This document shows positions 26,186 through 36,054 of a stretch of 64,000 nt of DNA, in pieces. Positions within the stretch are counted from its first letter, which is position 1. Each line of letters opens with the position of its first letter. The position numbers were made by a program, and so were the translations under genes. The DNA is from Rothia mucilaginosa (GTDB lineage: Bacteria > Actinomycetota > Actinomycetes > Actinomycetales > Micrococcaceae), in NCBI RefSeq assembly GCF_001061665.1, contig NZ_JVSP01000016.1, positions 124,001-188,000 on the forward strand, given 5' to 3'. Under the pieces are notes generated by a model. The model was not told the origin of the DNA and ran no database searches. It saw only the letters and a list, made by a program, of their open reading frames with translations.

Positions 26186-27286
26186 TTACGGGCGGTTCTC
26201 GGGAGCCAGCGACTCCTCAGTTGCAAAAATCAGGGTCTGCTTCTTACCGCGCGCACCCACCGCCGGGGTTTCCAGCAGCAGCTCCGCGTTCAGGTCCTCA
26301 GCGTCCAGCTTCGCGCCAGCCAGTAGGCGGCTGGTCGCATCCTGCTTATCCTCACCGGTGATGAGGAAGAAGACGTTGCGGGAGTTATTGATAATCGGCA
26401 GGGTCACCGACACGCGCTCAGCCGGGGGCTTCGGCGAGTCAGAAACCATCACGGTCACGGCCTTACCGCCCTCAACCGGATCCTCCGGCAGGCCGGTACC
26501 CAGCAGAACCTGCTTACGGCCCGGGAACAGGGAAGCGATGTGGCCGTCCGGGCCCATGCCCAGCAGGGTGATGTCGAAGACCGGTGCGGGCCACTGGCCA
26601 CCGCCACCACCGCAGCAACCGCCGCCGCCGCATCCGCAACCACCGGCGGACTCGGCAGCCTCAGCGGCAGCGTCAAAGTCTTCGAGAGTGGTCTCTTCGA
26701 GGGACTGCTCGGGTGCGGAAGAACCACAACCGCCGCCACCACAACCACAGCCGCCGGAGCCGCCGTGTTCGTGACCTGCGCCGCCACCGTGACCGCCAGC
26801 CAGCGGCAATTCGGTTGCGCCCTCGGGCATCTGCACGCTCACAGCCGGTGCAGAACCGGCGTAATCACGCATCTCAAAGGCGTAGTGCTCAGCGGCTGCT
26901 TCCAGGCCGGTGAAAATATCGGATGGACCCATGCGGTGTACATTGCCCACAACCAGGCCGTGCGACAGCAGGGGAGCGAGTAGCGCCTCAATAGCCTGAC
27001 CGTCATTACGTTCGGGGCTACGCTCGGGCACGAAACGCTCGTCCGAGAACCAGAAATGCACGCGCGACCAGTCGATATCCTTCACGCGCTCGTTCTCAGC
27101 CCACGCCTTCAAAGTGGCGATACCCATCGTGCCGCCGGTCAGCGAAATATGGGCAATCGTGCGCTCAGAGAGCACGTGCTCAATGATGTCGAGAATGCGG
27201 GTCACCGCATCCGCGGCGAGGGCCTCGCGGGTCGGGTGCGCCACCAGGACGGGGGTGGAGGAACCCATGTTCTGAATCTTAGGCAT
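26186..27286 (-). CDS. pgl: 6-phosphogluconolactonase with a Cys/His/Gly-rich insertion
   Basis: 366 residues, about 110 more than usual. It hydrolyses 6-phosphogluconolactone in the oxidative pentose phosphate pathway. Family motifs are intact: SLTGGTMG (about 48-55), WSRVHFWFSDERFVP, and the catalytic LLGMGPDGHIASLFPG (about 241-256). Between roughly residues 145 and 232 lies an insertion with GGHGGGAGHEH and two copies of a CGCGGGGC motif (Cys 180/182/187 and 217/219/224/225) separated by an acidic Glu/Ala helix. The start overlaps the opcA end by eight bases and follows CGGAGG. Last gene of the tkt-tal-zwf-opcA-pgl run. Confidence 0.93.
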   Translation of the reverse strand: MPKIQNMGSSTPVLVAHPTREALAADAVTRILDIIEHVLSERTIAHISLTGGTMGIATLKAWAENERVKDIDWSRVHFWFSDERFVPERSPERNDGQAIEALLAPLLSHGLVVGNVHRMGPSDIFTGLEAAAEHYAFEMRDYAGSAPAVSVQMPEGATELPLAGGHGGGAGHEHGGSGGCGCGGGGCGSSAPEQSLEETTLEDFDAAAEAAESAGGCGCGGGGCCGGGGGQWPAPVFDITLLGMGPDGHIASLFPGRKQVLLGTGLPEDPVEGGKAVTVMVSDSPKPPAERVSVTLPIINNSRNVFFLITGEDKQDATSRLLAGAKLDAEDLNAELLLETPAVGARGKKQTLIFATEESLAPENRP

Positions 27287-28265
27287 CGAACACCTCCGGG
27301 TATTCTTCGAGGTTTAGAGTGTCTTCGGGCTGGCAGGTGTCGTCCACGAGGGTGACGGTGCGCAGCGCCTGCTTCAGCACGTCGCCGTAAGTGTCGTCCG
27401 GGTCGAGGCGGCGCAGCTCCTCAGAGATGCACTCCGCCAGGGTGCGTACCGGCAGGGCAATCTGCTGATCCGGAGCGTACGGGGTGGAAATGGTCGCCAC
27501 GGACACGCCGGGGCGGAACATGGTCACCGAACCGTCCTCGCGCTCAATGCTGACGCGGTACAGGCCGCGGTTTGCCGCACCGATGGTGGCCAGGTGCACG
27601 GGTGCGTTGAGCATCCAACCGAGCCAGGTACCGAGCAGAACCACGGACGGAGACTTGCCCGAACCCCACACGACTACACGGCGCACGGGGGAGGCGGGCA
27701 TCTGCTCCAGGAGCGCGGCCAGCTGAGTACGCCACAGGGTGAGGCGGGTCCAAGCCAGGTCGGTGTCGCCGGCGCGGTACACCTCGGCCAGGTGAGTCAG
27801 GGTGGCCTTCGGGTCCGCCGCACGCGCAGAATCGGTGATGCGGCGCTGGGCGATGCGACCAATCGAATCCTTGGCGGGGTTCTCGGGCACCGAGTGCGGC
27901 CACCAGACCACGATGGGGGAGTCCGGCAGCAGCAGACCGGAGATTAGTGCTTCGGTCGGGCGGGATGCGCTACCCCAGCCGCGCAGAACAATCATCTCGG
28001 ATGCGCCGGTGTCGCCGCCGAGGTGGATTTCGGCGTCCAGCTGGTCGGGGTCGAGCGGGTCGTGCGAGATGTGCACGATGATGCGGCTCGGATGCTCGTG
28101 GGAGGTGCGAATCGCCGCGTGCATTGCTTCGCGGGAGTGGCCCTTCTCGGCGAGCACAACGAGGGTGAGCACACGTCCGCTGCTGAGGCTGCCGTTGTTG
28201 GCGCGCAGCTGGCTCAGTTCCTTGTTGATGGCGGAAACGGTGGTGTGGTGCAGATGCGAAATCAC
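27279..28265 (-). CDS. opcA: Glucose-6-phosphate dehydrogenase assembly protein OpcA
   Basis: 328 residues from a GTG at 28265 that overlaps the zwf stop (GTGA) and follows GGAGG, so it is translationally coupled to zwf; this start is preferred over an upstream ATG inside zwf. OpcA is required for active, oligomeric Zwf in actinobacteria and cyanobacteria. Recognisable are the N-terminal NKELSQLRANNG and RVLTLVVLAEKGH, then HPSRIIVHISHDP, and later LLLPDSPIVVWWPHSVPENP. Position between zwf and pgl is the conserved actinobacterial order. Confidence 0.92.
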   Translation of the reverse strand: MISHLHHTTVSAINKELSQLRANNGSLSSGRVLTLVVLAEKGHSREAMHAAIRTSHEHPSRIIVHISHDPLDPDQLDAEIHLGGDTGASEMIVLRGWGSASRPTEALISGLLLPDSPIVVWWPHSVPENPAKDSIGRIAQRRITDSARAADPKATLTHLAEVYRAGDTDLAWTRLTLWRTQLAALLEQMPASPVRRVVVWGSGKSPSVVLLGTWLGWMLNAPVHLATIGAANRGLYRVSIEREDGSVTMFRPGVSVATISTPYAPDQQIALPVRTLAECISEELRRLDPDDTYGDVLKQALRTVTLVDDTCQPEDTLNLEEYPEVFDA

Positions 28266-29809
28266 GGGCGCCTCCAAGCGCGGTTGTCGCGTTCGAGCAT
28301 TTCGTCTGCCGAACGCGGACCCCACGAACCGGACTCGTAGGGTTCGGGCTTAATGTGGTGTTCTTCCCAGTACTCTTCGAAGGGATCGAGAATCTTCCAG
28401 GAGAGCTCGACCTCTTCGTGGCGGGGGAACAGCGGCGGCTCACCGAGCAGCACGTCCAGGATGAGGCGTTCGTAGGCCTCGGGGGATTCCTCGGTGAAGG
28501 AGTGGCCGTAGCCGAAGTCCATGTTCACGTCGCGGATTTCCATCTGGGTGCCGGGAACCTTCGCGGAGAAGCGAATGGTCATGCCCTCGTCGGGCTGCAC
28601 GCGAATCACGATGGCGTTCTGACCGACATGCGCGTTCTCGATTTCACCAAAGAGCGAGCGTGCGGGCTTCTTGAAAATCACGGCAATCTCGGTGACTCGA
28701 CGGCCCAGACGCTTGCCGGCGCGCAGGTAGAAGGGGGTGCCTTCCCAGCGGCGGTTGGCGATGGAGAGCTTCAGCGCGGCGAAGGTTTCGGTGCGGGAAT
28801 CGGCGGGAATGTCCTTCTCGTCGAAGAAGCCGTTGACGTGCTCGCCGCCCTGGTAGCCTGCGGAGTACTGTCCGACCGCGAAAGAGTTCGGCAGGTCGTC
28901 GATGCGCACGGCCTCGAGGACCTTCGCCTTTTCGGCGCGCAGGTGCTTGGCGTCCAGGCTGAGGGGCTCTTCCATTGCGGTGAGGGCGAGCAGCTGCAGC
29001 AGGTGGTTCTGAATGACGTCGCGGGCCGCACCCACGCCGTCGTAGTAGCCTGCGCGGGAGCCGATGCCGATGTCCTCGGCCATCGTGATCTGCACGTGGT
29101 CCACGTAGTGGGAGTTCCAGAGCGGCTCGAACATCTGGTTGGAGAAACGCATCGCCAGAATGTTCTGAACGGTTTCCTTACCCAGGTAGTGGTCGATGCG
29201 GAACACGGCGTCGGGCGGGAAGACCGCCTCCACGATGGAGTTCAGCTCGCGCGCGCTCTTCAGGTCGTGACCGAAGGGCTTCTCGATGACCACGCGGCGC
29301 CAACCGTCGACGGGGTTGACGGTGTCGGCATCGCGGGATGCGAGGTCGTGTTCAGCGAGCTTGGTGAGAACCTGCTCGAATGCCTTCGGGGGAATCGACA
29401 GGTAGAAGGCGTGGTTGCCGTGGGCGCCACGCTCATCGAGTTCGGCGAGGGTGCTCTTGAGCTGTTCATAGGATGCGTCGTCGTCGAAGGCACCTTCAAC
29501 AAATCGCATGCCCTGCTGGAACTGGTTCCACACATCCTCACGGAAGGGGGTACGGGCGTTTGCCTCAACAGATTCACGCACGTAAGCGCGGAAGTCGTCA
29601 TTGCTCCAGGGGCGGCGGCCGAAGCCGACGAGGCCGAAGCTCGGGGGGAGCAAACCGCGGTTCATGAGGTCATACACTGCCGGAAGCAGCTTCTTGCGGG
29701 CCAGGTCACCGGTTACGCCAAAGAAGACGAGCGCGGACGGCCCCGCAATGCGGGTAATGCGGCGGTCGCGAGTATCCCTGAGGGGGTTCGCTTCATGACC
29801 GTTAGTCAC
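28262..29809 (-). CDS. zwf: Glucose-6-phosphate 1-dehydrogenase
   Basis: 515 residues from GTG at 29809, preceded by AAAGGA; more upstream codons are open but have no family resemblance. It oxidises glucose-6-phosphate with NADP+. Visible are the nucleotide-binding VFFGVTGDLARKKLLPAVYD, the active-site RIDHYLGKE motif (about residues 200-208) and VIEKPFGHDL. Full length. It shares an operon with opcA; a 215-base gap with a terminator separates it from tal. Confidence 0.95.
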   Translation of the reverse strand: MTNGHEANPLRDTRDRRITRIAGPSALVFFGVTGDLARKKLLPAVYDLMNRGLLPPSFGLVGFGRRPWSNDDFRAYVRESVEANARTPFREDVWNQFQQGMRFVEGAFDDDASYEQLKSTLAELDERGAHGNHAFYLSIPPKAFEQVLTKLAEHDLASRDADTVNPVDGWRRVVIEKPFGHDLKSARELNSIVEAVFPPDAVFRIDHYLGKETVQNILAMRFSNQMFEPLWNSHYVDHVQITMAEDIGIGSRAGYYDGVGAARDVIQNHLLQLLALTAMEEPLSLDAKHLRAEKAKVLEAVRIDDLPNSFAVGQYSAGYQGGEHVNGFFDEKDIPADSRTETFAALKLSIANRRWEGTPFYLRAGKRLGRRVTEIAVIFKKPARSLFGEIENAHVGQNAIVIRVQPDEGMTIRFSAKVPGTQMEIRDVNMDFGYGHSFTEESPEAYERLILDVLLGEPPLFPRHEEVELSWKILDPFEEYWEEHHIKPEPYESGSWGPRSADEMLERDNRAWRRP

Positions 29810-29941
29810 AATATATTCCTTTGATTGCCTTGGTTGGTTCGTGCGGCGCGCGGTTCGTACCATATCGCGCGGAGGCGATGCCGCATCGTGGAAGGTGTGT
29901 ACCCAGTATTGTACCGTTTTGGGTTCGTCAGCTGGGGGCCG

Positions 29942-29984
29942 CCCTAATCCGTCGGATCCCACGGCGGAACCCGGCGGATTAGGG
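29942..29984 (-). terminator. tal terminator
   Basis: CCCTAATCCG (29942-29951) pairs with CGGATTAGGG (29975-29984), in the tal-zwf gap. Confidence 0.6.
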
Positions 29985-30024
29985 GAGTGCATCCGGCCGC
30001 CTCACGAAGGAGACGACCAACGTC

Positions 30025-31128
30025 TTAGCGAGCGTTGTCGAGTGCCTCGCGGACGGTCTGTAGCAGCTCTTCCCAGGAGACATCGAACTTGGACAGGCCC
30101 TCGGTCTCGAGCTTCTCGACGACCTCGGTGTAGGAGATGCCGCGCTCGGCGATGGCGTCCAGAACCTTGTTCGACTCGGAGTAGTTCGGAACGATGGTGT
30201 TGCCGGTAATCTCGCCGTGGTCGGCAACGGCGTTCAGAGTTGCCTCGGGCATAGTGTTCACGGTGTTCGGTGCCACCAGGCCGGTCACGTAGAGGGTATC
30301 GGGCAGCGAGGGGTCCTTCACGCCGGTGGAGGCCCACAGCGGACGCTGCACGTTCGCGCCGTGTGCCTGCAGGCGAGCCCAGCGCTCGGTGGAGAACATT
30401 TCCTCGAAGACCTCGTAGGCGAGGCGTGCGTTGGCCAGACCGGCCTTGCCCTTGAGCTCAAGGGCGTCGCCGCCGATAGCCTCCAGGCGGCCGTCAACCT
30501 CGGTGTCCACGCGGGAGACGAAGAAGGACGCGACCGAGTGGATGGTGGACAGGTCCTTGCCGTTCTCCAGCGCCTGCTCCAGGCCGAGCATGTAGGCGTT
30601 GATGACCTCGCGGTAGCGGGTCAGGGAGAAAATCAGGGTCACGTTCACGCTGATGCCTGCAGCCAGGGTCTCAGCGATGGGGCGCAGACCTTCCTTGGTT
30701 GCGGGGATCTTGATCATGACGTTTTCGCGGCCCACGCGCTCGTAGAGCTCACGCGCCATCTTTGCGGTGCCCTCGGCGTCGCGTGCCAGGCGGGGGTCAA
30801 CCTCGATGGAGACGCGGCCGTCAAAACCGTTGGAGGACTTGTAGATGGGTTCGAACACGTCGCAGGCGTTGCGCACGTCGTCGCAGGTTGCGGCGAAGAC
30901 GGCTTCCTCGACGTCGGCACCGGCGGCGGCCAGCTCACGCATCTGCTCGGCGTATGCGGCACCCTTGGAGAGCGCGCCAGCGAAGATGGTGGGGTTGGTG
31001 GTCACGCCGACCACGTTGTGGGTCTTGATGAGCTCGGCGAGGTTGCCGCTGGTCAGGCGCTCGCGGGAGAGGTCGTCAAGCCAGATGGAGACACCGGCGT
31101 CGGAAAGCTTCTGAGTGGACTCAGACAT
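30025..31128 (-). CDS. tal: Transaldolase
   Basis: 367 residues, the longer actinobacterial type. Transfers a three-carbon dihydroxyacetone unit in the non-oxidative pentose phosphate pathway. [13 protein letters not shown] (about 38-50), the Schiff-base lysine in [25 protein letters not shown] and [13 protein letters not shown] are present. It lies downstream of tkt behind two hairpins, so expression may be partly independent. Confidence 0.95.
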   Translation of the reverse strand: MSESTQKLSDAGVSIWLDDLSRERLTSGNLAELIKTHNVVGVTTNPTIFAGALSKGAAYAEQMRELAAAGADVEEAVFAATCDDVRNACDVFEPIYKSSNGFDGRVSIEVDPRLARDAEGTAKMARELYERVGRENVMIKIPATKEGLRPIAETLAAGISVNVTLIFSLTRYREVINAYMLGLEQALENGKDLSTIHSVASFFVSRVDTEVDGRLEAIGGDALELKGKAGLANARLAYEVFEEMFSTERWARLQAHGANVQRPLWASTGVKDPSLPDTLYVTGLVAPNTVNTMPEATLNAVADHGEITGNTIVPNYSESNKVLDAIAERGISYTEVVEKLETEGLSKFDVSWEELLQTVREALDNAR

Positions 31129-31190
31129 GGATAAAACCTTCGATTCTTGAATGAGGAAATGAAAAAGTATTGGAGGGACGCGATAGCGGG

Positions 31191-31263
31191 CCCGGGCGCC
31201 CCTCGTAGCGGGGCGCCCGGATTGTTCGCGTCGAGCCTCCCGGAACCGTTGCGTTCCGGAGGT
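31191..31263 (-). terminator. Double hairpin after tkt
   Basis: Two stems follow the tkt stop on the minus strand: 31236-31246 with 31253-31262 (one bulge) and the perfect 11-bp pair 31192-31202 with 31210-31220. Read-through into tal is plausible. Confidence 0.6.
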
Positions 31264-31274
31264 ACGAGTATCGC

Positions 31275-33377
31275 TTACTTGGCGGCGGCGATGGATTCCT
31301 TAGCGGCCTCCACGACGGCCTCGGCGGTCACGCCGAACTCGCGGTACAGGGTCTTCGCATCGGCGGATGCACCGAAGTGCTCGATGGACACGGCGCGGCC
31401 AGCGGTGCCGAGCAGGTCGTACCAGCTCATGGCCAGGCCAGCCTCGACGGAGACACGCGCTGCCACGGAGGAGGGCAGAACCGACTCGCGGTACTCCTCG
31501 CTCTGCTCAGCGAACCACTCGCGCGAAGGCATGGAAACCACGCGAGCCGCGATGCCCTGCTCGGCGAGGGTTGCGCGAGCCTGGACGGCCAGCTCAACCT
31601 CGGAACCGGTGGCGATCAGGATGACGTCCGGGGTGCCCTCGGTGTCAGCCATGATGTAGCCGCCGCGTGCGGTGCCCTCTGCGGAGGCGAACTTCTCGCC
31701 CTCGGCGTCGGGGTGTACATCCTCACGAGCCCAGACGGGCAGGTTCTGGCGGGAGAGCACGAGGCCCGCGGGGCGATCCGTCTTCTCCAGGATGGTGCGC
31801 CATGCGATAGCGGTTTCGTTAGCGTCCGCGGGGCGAACCACGTCGAAGCCGGGGATAGCGCGCAGAGAGGAGAGGTGCTCGATGGGCTGGTGGGTCGGGC
31901 CATCCTCGCCCACACCGATGGAGTCGTGGGTCCACACGTACAGCGAGGGAACGCCCATCAGAGCCGAGAGGCGAACCGCCGGACGCTGGTAGTCGGAGAA
32001 CACGAAGAAGGTGCCCGAGAACGCGCGGGTCGGCGAGGAGAGCACGATGCCGTTCACGATCGCTGCGGCGGCCTGCTCGCGAATACCGAAGTGCAGCACG
32101 CGACCGTAGGGGTTGCCGGTCCAGTCTTCGGTGCTGCGCGATACCGGGTTGAAGGAATCCGCACCCTTGATGGTGGTCAGGTTCGAACCGGCGAGGTCGG
32201 CGGAGCCGCCCCACAGCTCGGGGAAGGTCTCGGCGATAGCGTTAATGACGGTGCCGGATGCCGCGCGGGTTGCCACGGAGGTGCCGGCCTCGAACACGGG
32301 GAAGGCGGCCTTGTAGTCGGCGGGCAGCTCGCCCGCGACCAGGCGGTTGTACAGTGCGGCGCGCTCGGGATTGGCCTTGGCCCAGGCCTCGAACTTTTCG
32401 TCCCAGGCCTTGTGAGCTGCGGCACCGCGCTCGCGCAGCTGACGGGTGTGCGCCAGGACGTTCTCCTCGATAAAGAAGCTCTTGGCGGGGTCGAAGCCGA
32501 GCACCTCCTTGGTGGCGGCAACTTCCTCGACACCGAGCTTGGAGCCGTGCACGGCGCCGGTGTTCTGCTTGTGCGGTGCGGGGTAGCCGATGATGGTGCG
32601 CAGCTCGATGAACGAGGGCTTGTCGGTGACGGCCTTCGCGCGCTCGATGGCGGTGTACAGCTCGGCGACGTCCTCGACGTACTCGCCGGTGCGGGTCCAA
32701 TCCACGCGCTGAACGTCCCAGCCGTAGGACTCGTAGCGCTTGGCCACGTCCTCGGTGAAGGCGACGTCGGTGTCTTCCTCAATGGAGATGTGGTTGCGGT
32801 CCCAGACGACAATCAGGTTGCCGAGCTCCTGGTGGCCCGCGAGCGCGCTGGCTTCGGCGGTCACGCCCTCCTGCACGTCACCCTCGGAGGCGATGACGTA
32901 GATGTGGTGGTCGAAGGGGGAGGTGCCCGGGGCAGCCTCGGGGTCGAACATGCCGCGCATACGACGCTGTGCGTAGGCGAAACCAACGGCGGAGGCCAGG
33001 CCCTGGCCGAGCGGACCGGTGGTGATTTCAACACCCTTGGTGTGCTTGTACTCGGGGTGGCCGGGGGTGAGGGCACCCCAGGTGCGTAGCTCCTCCAGGT
33101 CCTTCATCTCGAGGCCGTAGCCGCCGAGGAACAGCTGGGTGTACAGGGTCAGGGAGGTGTGGCCGGGGGAGAGGATAAAGCGGTCGCGGCCTTCCCAGCG
33201 GTCGTCGGCCGGGTCCTGGTTCATGACCTTCTGGAACAGCAGGTAGGCGACCGGGGCCAGGCTCATCGCGGTGCCGGGGTGGCCGGAGCCGACCTTCTCC
33301 ACGGCGTCGGCGGCAAGGATGCGGGCGGTGTCAACGGCTCGCTGATCGGTTTCTGTCCACTGGAGGTTTTCTGCCAC
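31275..33377 (-). CDS. tkt: Transketolase
   Basis: 700 residues from a GTG at 33377, preceded by AAAGGA; the longer open frame upstream lacks family similarity. Thiamine-diphosphate enzyme of the non-oxidative pentose phosphate pathway. Visible are [26 protein letters not shown], the ThDP-binding EGDVQEG to [13 protein letters not shown] region, and the C-terminal [18 protein letters not shown] motif. First gene of the conserved tkt-tal-zwf-opcA-pgl cluster. Confidence 0.95.
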   Translation of the reverse strand: MAENLQWTETDQRAVDTARILAADAVEKVGSGHPGTAMSLAPVAYLLFQKVMNQDPADDRWEGRDRFILSPGHTSLTLYTQLFLGGYGLEMKDLEELRTWGALTPGHPEYKHTKGVEITTGPLGQGLASAVGFAYAQRRMRGMFDPEAAPGTSPFDHHIYVIASEGDVQEGVTAEASALAGHQELGNLIVVWDRNHISIEEDTDVAFTEDVAKRYESYGWDVQRVDWTRTGEYVEDVAELYTAIERAKAVTDKPSFIELRTIIGYPAPHKQNTGAVHGSKLGVEEVAATKEVLGFDPAKSFFIEENVLAHTRQLRERGAAAHKAWDEKFEAWAKANPERAALYNRLVAGELPADYKAAFPVFEAGTSVATRAASGTVINAIAETFPELWGGSADLAGSNLTTIKGADSFNPVSRSTEDWTGNPYGRVLHFGIREQAAAAIVNGIVLSSPTRAFSGTFFVFSDYQRPAVRLSALMGVPSLYVWTHDSIGVGEDGPTHQPIEHLSSLRAIPGFDVVRPADANETAIAWRTILEKTDRPAGLVLSRQNLPVWAREDVHPDAEGEKFASAEGTARGGYIMADTEGTPDVILIATGSEVELAVQARATLAEQGIAARVVSMPSREWFAEQSEEYRESVLPSSVAARVSVEAGLAMSWYDLLGTAGRAVSIEHFGASADAKTLYREFGVTAEAVVEAAKESIAAAK

Positions 33378-33676
33378 GTGGGTGTCCTTTCGCAAGGGTG
33401 AGTGGATGCGCCAGCGGCTAGGTGCTGACGCCCTGTCCATGGGGCGTAACGGTACCCCGGGGGTGTTTATTCCGCGCGGTGCGTTCCGGCGGGTGCCCCG
33501 GAGGCTGGTTGCGTCCTTTTCGTTTAACAAGGATAGTTCACTCCGCCGCACTATCTGATGTGAGGGTGTGTACATTCACAGGGTGGAACGCCGCCCGCCT
33601 GAGAGCGCCGGGTGAGCGCACCGTTGAGGCGGTGCCGAATCGGCACGGAATCGGTGCGGCGCGGGCTTCCTTCAGC

Positions 33677-33688
33677 TATAAGAGATTT
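33677..33688 (+). promoter_or_regulatory. Possible -10 for the hairpin RNA
   Basis: TATAAG at 33677-33682 lies about 50 bases before the first stable stem. No strong -35 was identified. Confidence 0.3.
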
Positions 33689-33858
33689 TGAGGGGCGGTA
33701 AAGCTCATGTTAAGGTTGAGCGGGAAGGTTGCGGACCGAGACAGTGGTTGGGTCGGTCCGCCCCTCGGTGATTAAAGCCCCTCCTCCGAACATGAACGTG
33801 ATGGAGTCCAACTGTGGTGGTTGGACTCGTGGTTCGGCAGGAGGGGGCTTTCTTTTTA
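33689..33858 (+). ncRNA. Candidate structured non-coding RNA
   Basis: Two stable elements lie in a 728-base gap between tkt and an ABC exporter. Stem 1 is GCGGACCGA (33731-33739) with TCGGTCCGC (33753-33761). The second is a three-tier hairpin: 33774-33785 with 33839-33851, CCGAAC (33786-33791) with GTTCGG (33832-33837), and GAGTCCAAC (33804-33812) with GTTGGACTC (33820-33828). It ends in CTTTTT, as an intrinsic terminator does on the + strand. No protein-coding frame is convincing. The 5' end is only a guess. It could also be a pure terminator or an attenuator; I matched it to no known RNA family. Confidence 0.45.
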
Positions 33859-34000
33859 ACCCCGAACGCCGGCTATCGGGTTTGGCTGCGCGGGTGCCTC
33901 TGAAACTCCCCATCTGCCCCGCGCCTGTTTCACGGCTTGCCCCCTACCCGCTTGCGGACTCTTGCTCGCAGCTCTTGTTGACAGCCGCACCCGGATACGG

Positions 34001-34045
34001 CGATGCCCCGCGGCTTTCGAATTATTCGAAAGCCGCGGGGCATCG
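34001..34045. terminator. Perfect 21-bp inverted repeat downstream of the ABC exporter
   Basis: Arms 34001-34021 and 34025-34045 are perfectly complementary with a 3-base loop. It sits about 60 bases beyond the permease stop. No T-run on either strand. Confidence 0.6.
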
Positions 34046-34105
34046 GGTGAAGTACCGGTCGTGAAGCACCAGCCATGAAGCGCAGGTCGAAGGGGCGCAG
34101 TCAGG

Positions 34106-34963
34106 CTAGTCGGACCACTTGAACTTGCGCGAGGCAATCAGGCCGAGAATGACGGTCCAAACCGTCAGAACCCAGTGCGGGTCCGCCATCCACTGGTGGT
34201 GAATGAAGTTGCCGCGCAGGGCCTCGCCCAGAGCCGCCGAGGGGAACCAGGACACGATCGCGCCGTACCAATCGGGGAAGGAACTGAGCGGGAACAGCAC
34301 GCCGCCCGCGCCGGCCAGAACCACCCAGGCGATGTTCACAATCGCGAGGGTCGCCTCCGCGCGCACCGTACCGGCAATCAGCAGACCCAGCGCCGTAAAG
34401 GCCGCCGCACCCAGTAGCAGGGTGAGGAAGGCTCGCGAGAGGGCGATGGCGTCCGGACGCCAACCCAGGCCGTACCCGACCACGCCCACGAGCACGAACT
34501 GGATAATCAGTACGACCACTACGGCGATGCACTTGCCCAGAATCAGGCCGTTGCGGCCCAGGGGAGTGGTCGCCAGAAAGCGAAGCACGCCGTAGCGGCG
34601 GTCGAAGCCCGTTGCGATGCCCTGGCCCGACAGCGCCGTGGAGATGACGCAGAGGGCCAGCACGCCGGGGACCGCCGCATCCATACGCGAAACCCCCACC
34701 GAGTGTGCGTAGTCATCAATTAGGCCCGTAAAGCGCAGGCCCAGAAGCGCCATGACGGGGAAGATGATGTTCAGCATCAGCTGCTCGCCGTTGCGGAGCA
34801 TCGCCATCGTCTCGTAACGACCCTGCTCAATCACGCGCACGAGCGGGTAGTTCGCGCGGGGCGGGATGTACTCCTCGTCCTCGTCGATGGCGACGCCCCG
34901 GGCGGAGGTGTCCGCCGCAGCGCTCGTGCTCTGCTCGCGGTCGGTAGAAGCGGTGGGGCTCAT
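34106..34963 (-). CDS. ABC-2 type transporter permease
   Basis: 285 residues. An N-terminal cytoplasmic stretch rich in Ser/Glu is followed by about six membrane segments (for instance MLNIIFPVMALLGL, GVLALCVISTALSG, IAVVVVLIIQFVLVGVVGYG, FLTLLLGAAAFTALGLLIAG, and a C-terminal WVLTVWTVILGLIA). It overlaps the ATPase gene by four bases (ATGA), so the two form one exporter. The substrate cannot be told from sequence. The pair is divergent from the SUF operon. Confidence 0.87.
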   Translation of the reverse strand: MSPTASTDREQSTSAAADTSARGVAIDEDEEYIPPRANYPLVRVIEQGRYETMAMLRNGEQLMLNIIFPVMALLGLRFTGLIDDYAHSVGVSRMDAAVPGVLALCVISTALSGQGIATGFDRRYGVLRFLATTPLGRNGLILGKCIAVVVVLIIQFVLVGVVGYGLGWRPDAIALSRAFLTLLLGAAAFTALGLLIAGTVRAEATLAIVNIAWVVLAGAGGVLFPLSSFPDWYGAIVSWFPSAALGEALRGNFIHHQWMADPHWVLTVWTVILGLIASRKFKWSD

Positions 34964-36054
34964 CGAATATCACGTCCTGAAATATCGAGGAAGACGTCCT
35001 CGAGGGTCTTCGGTTCCATCTTGAGAGAAATTGGCATGAGGTAGCGTTCGGCCAGCGCCGCGGTGAAGGCCGCCAGGTGCTCCGCGCGCAGGGGACCGAC
35101 GAGCTCGTACTCACCGGTCACGGCCGGGTGCTCCTCCGAGGCGGGAACGTAGGGGACCGTCTCGATGAGTTTCACACCGGCCCGCAGGTGCGCCGGGAGC
35201 AGCTCCTCGCGGCTGGGGGTGGGAGCATCCAGGGTGTAGCGCAGGCGGTTCGTGCCGTCGTTAGCGATCAGCTCGGGAACGGTGCCCTCCTGCACGGTGG
35301 CGCCGTCCTCGATGATGTACACGTAATCGGCAAGCTTCTGTGCGTCGTCAATCAGGTGCGTGGTGAGCACGATGGCCACGCCGCGCTCGCGCTGTTCGCG
35401 AATAATTTCGAATACGACGTTGCGCGATTGCGGGTCCAGGCCCGCGGAGGGCTCGTCGAGGAAGAGCACGTCCGGCTTGCCGATGAGGGCCGCCGCGAGC
35501 GCCACGCGCTGCTTCTGACCGCCCGAGAGTCGCCGAATCGTGGTGCCGTTGAACGCGTCGATACCCAGGCGGTGCGCGAGCTCTTCAACCGGGTAGGGGT
35601 CGGTGTACATGCTTGCGATGTGCTCGAGCAGCGGGATGGGGTGCATGGCGTTGGGCAGGCCGCCGTCCTGAAGCATGATGCCGACCTTGGCGCGCAGCTC
35701 GGGGTCTGCCAGGAGGGGGTTCTCGCCGAGCAGGCGCACGGTACCGCGGGTGGGCTTGAGCAGGCCCTGGGCGCAGGCGAGGGTCGTAGTCTTACCTGCG
35801 CCGTTCGCGCCGAGAAGAACCACCACTTCGCCGGGGAAGACACGCAAATTCACCCGGTTGACGGCGCGGTAGTAGCCGCTTGCGGTGAGTCGTTCGGGGT
35901 GCTTATTGCGGAACGCTCGGGAGGGCTTGAACTCTTTAATGAGGTCCTTGACGCTCAGCGCCGGTTCTTCGGCGACGGTGAGCCTGCGCGCCGTGGGGGA
36001 GGAGGCTGCCTCCTCTGAGCGGTCCGCGCGTGCGGTGGTGGTCTCCATGGGCAT
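34960..36054 (-). CDS. ABC transporter ATP-binding protein (exporter type)
   Basis: 364 residues. Walker A LLGANGAGKTTTLACAQGLL, Q-loop region GIMLQDGGLPNAM, signature RLSGGQKQRVALAAALI and Walker B VLFLDEPSAGLDPQ are in order, with the switch His in VLTTHLIDDA. A C-terminal extension of about 110 residues follows. The N-terminus has a 45-residue extension before the domain. Two close starts (36054 and 36048) cannot be separated. Works with the coupled ABC-2 permease. Confidence 0.9.
   Translation of the reverse strand: MPMETTTARADRSEEAASSPTARRLTVAEEPALSVKDLIKEFKPSRAFRNKHPERLTASGYYRAVNRVNLRVFPGEVVVLLGANGAGKTTTLACAQGLLKPTRGTVRLLGENPLLADPELRAKVGIMLQDGGLPNAMHPIPLLEHIASMYTDPYPVEELAHRLGIDAFNGTTIRRLSGGQKQRVALAAALIGKPDVLFLDEPSAGLDPQSRNVVFEIIREQRERGVAIVLTTHLIDDAQKLADYVYIIEDGATVQEGTVPELIANDGTNRLRYTLDAPTPSREELLPAHLRAGVKLIETVPYVPASEEHPAVTGEYELVGPLRAEHLAAFTAALAERYLMPISLKMEPKTLEDVFLDISGRDIR

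Noticed and set aside
24085-26226. 713-codon frame antisense to the TerD-like gene
   Set aside because: Arg/Ala/Gly/Val-rich composition without domains; the sense frame has a recognisable TerD-like domain.
28355-33089. Long plus-strand frames opposite zwf and tkt (about 490 and 570 codons)
   Set aside because: Antisense shadows of high-GC genes with clear conserved enzymes on the minus strand.
33792-33860. Trp/Cys leader peptide with attenuator inside the hairpin RNA
   Set aside because: The frame has one Trp and two adjacent Gly codons only, no Shine-Dalgarno and no biosynthetic gene downstream.
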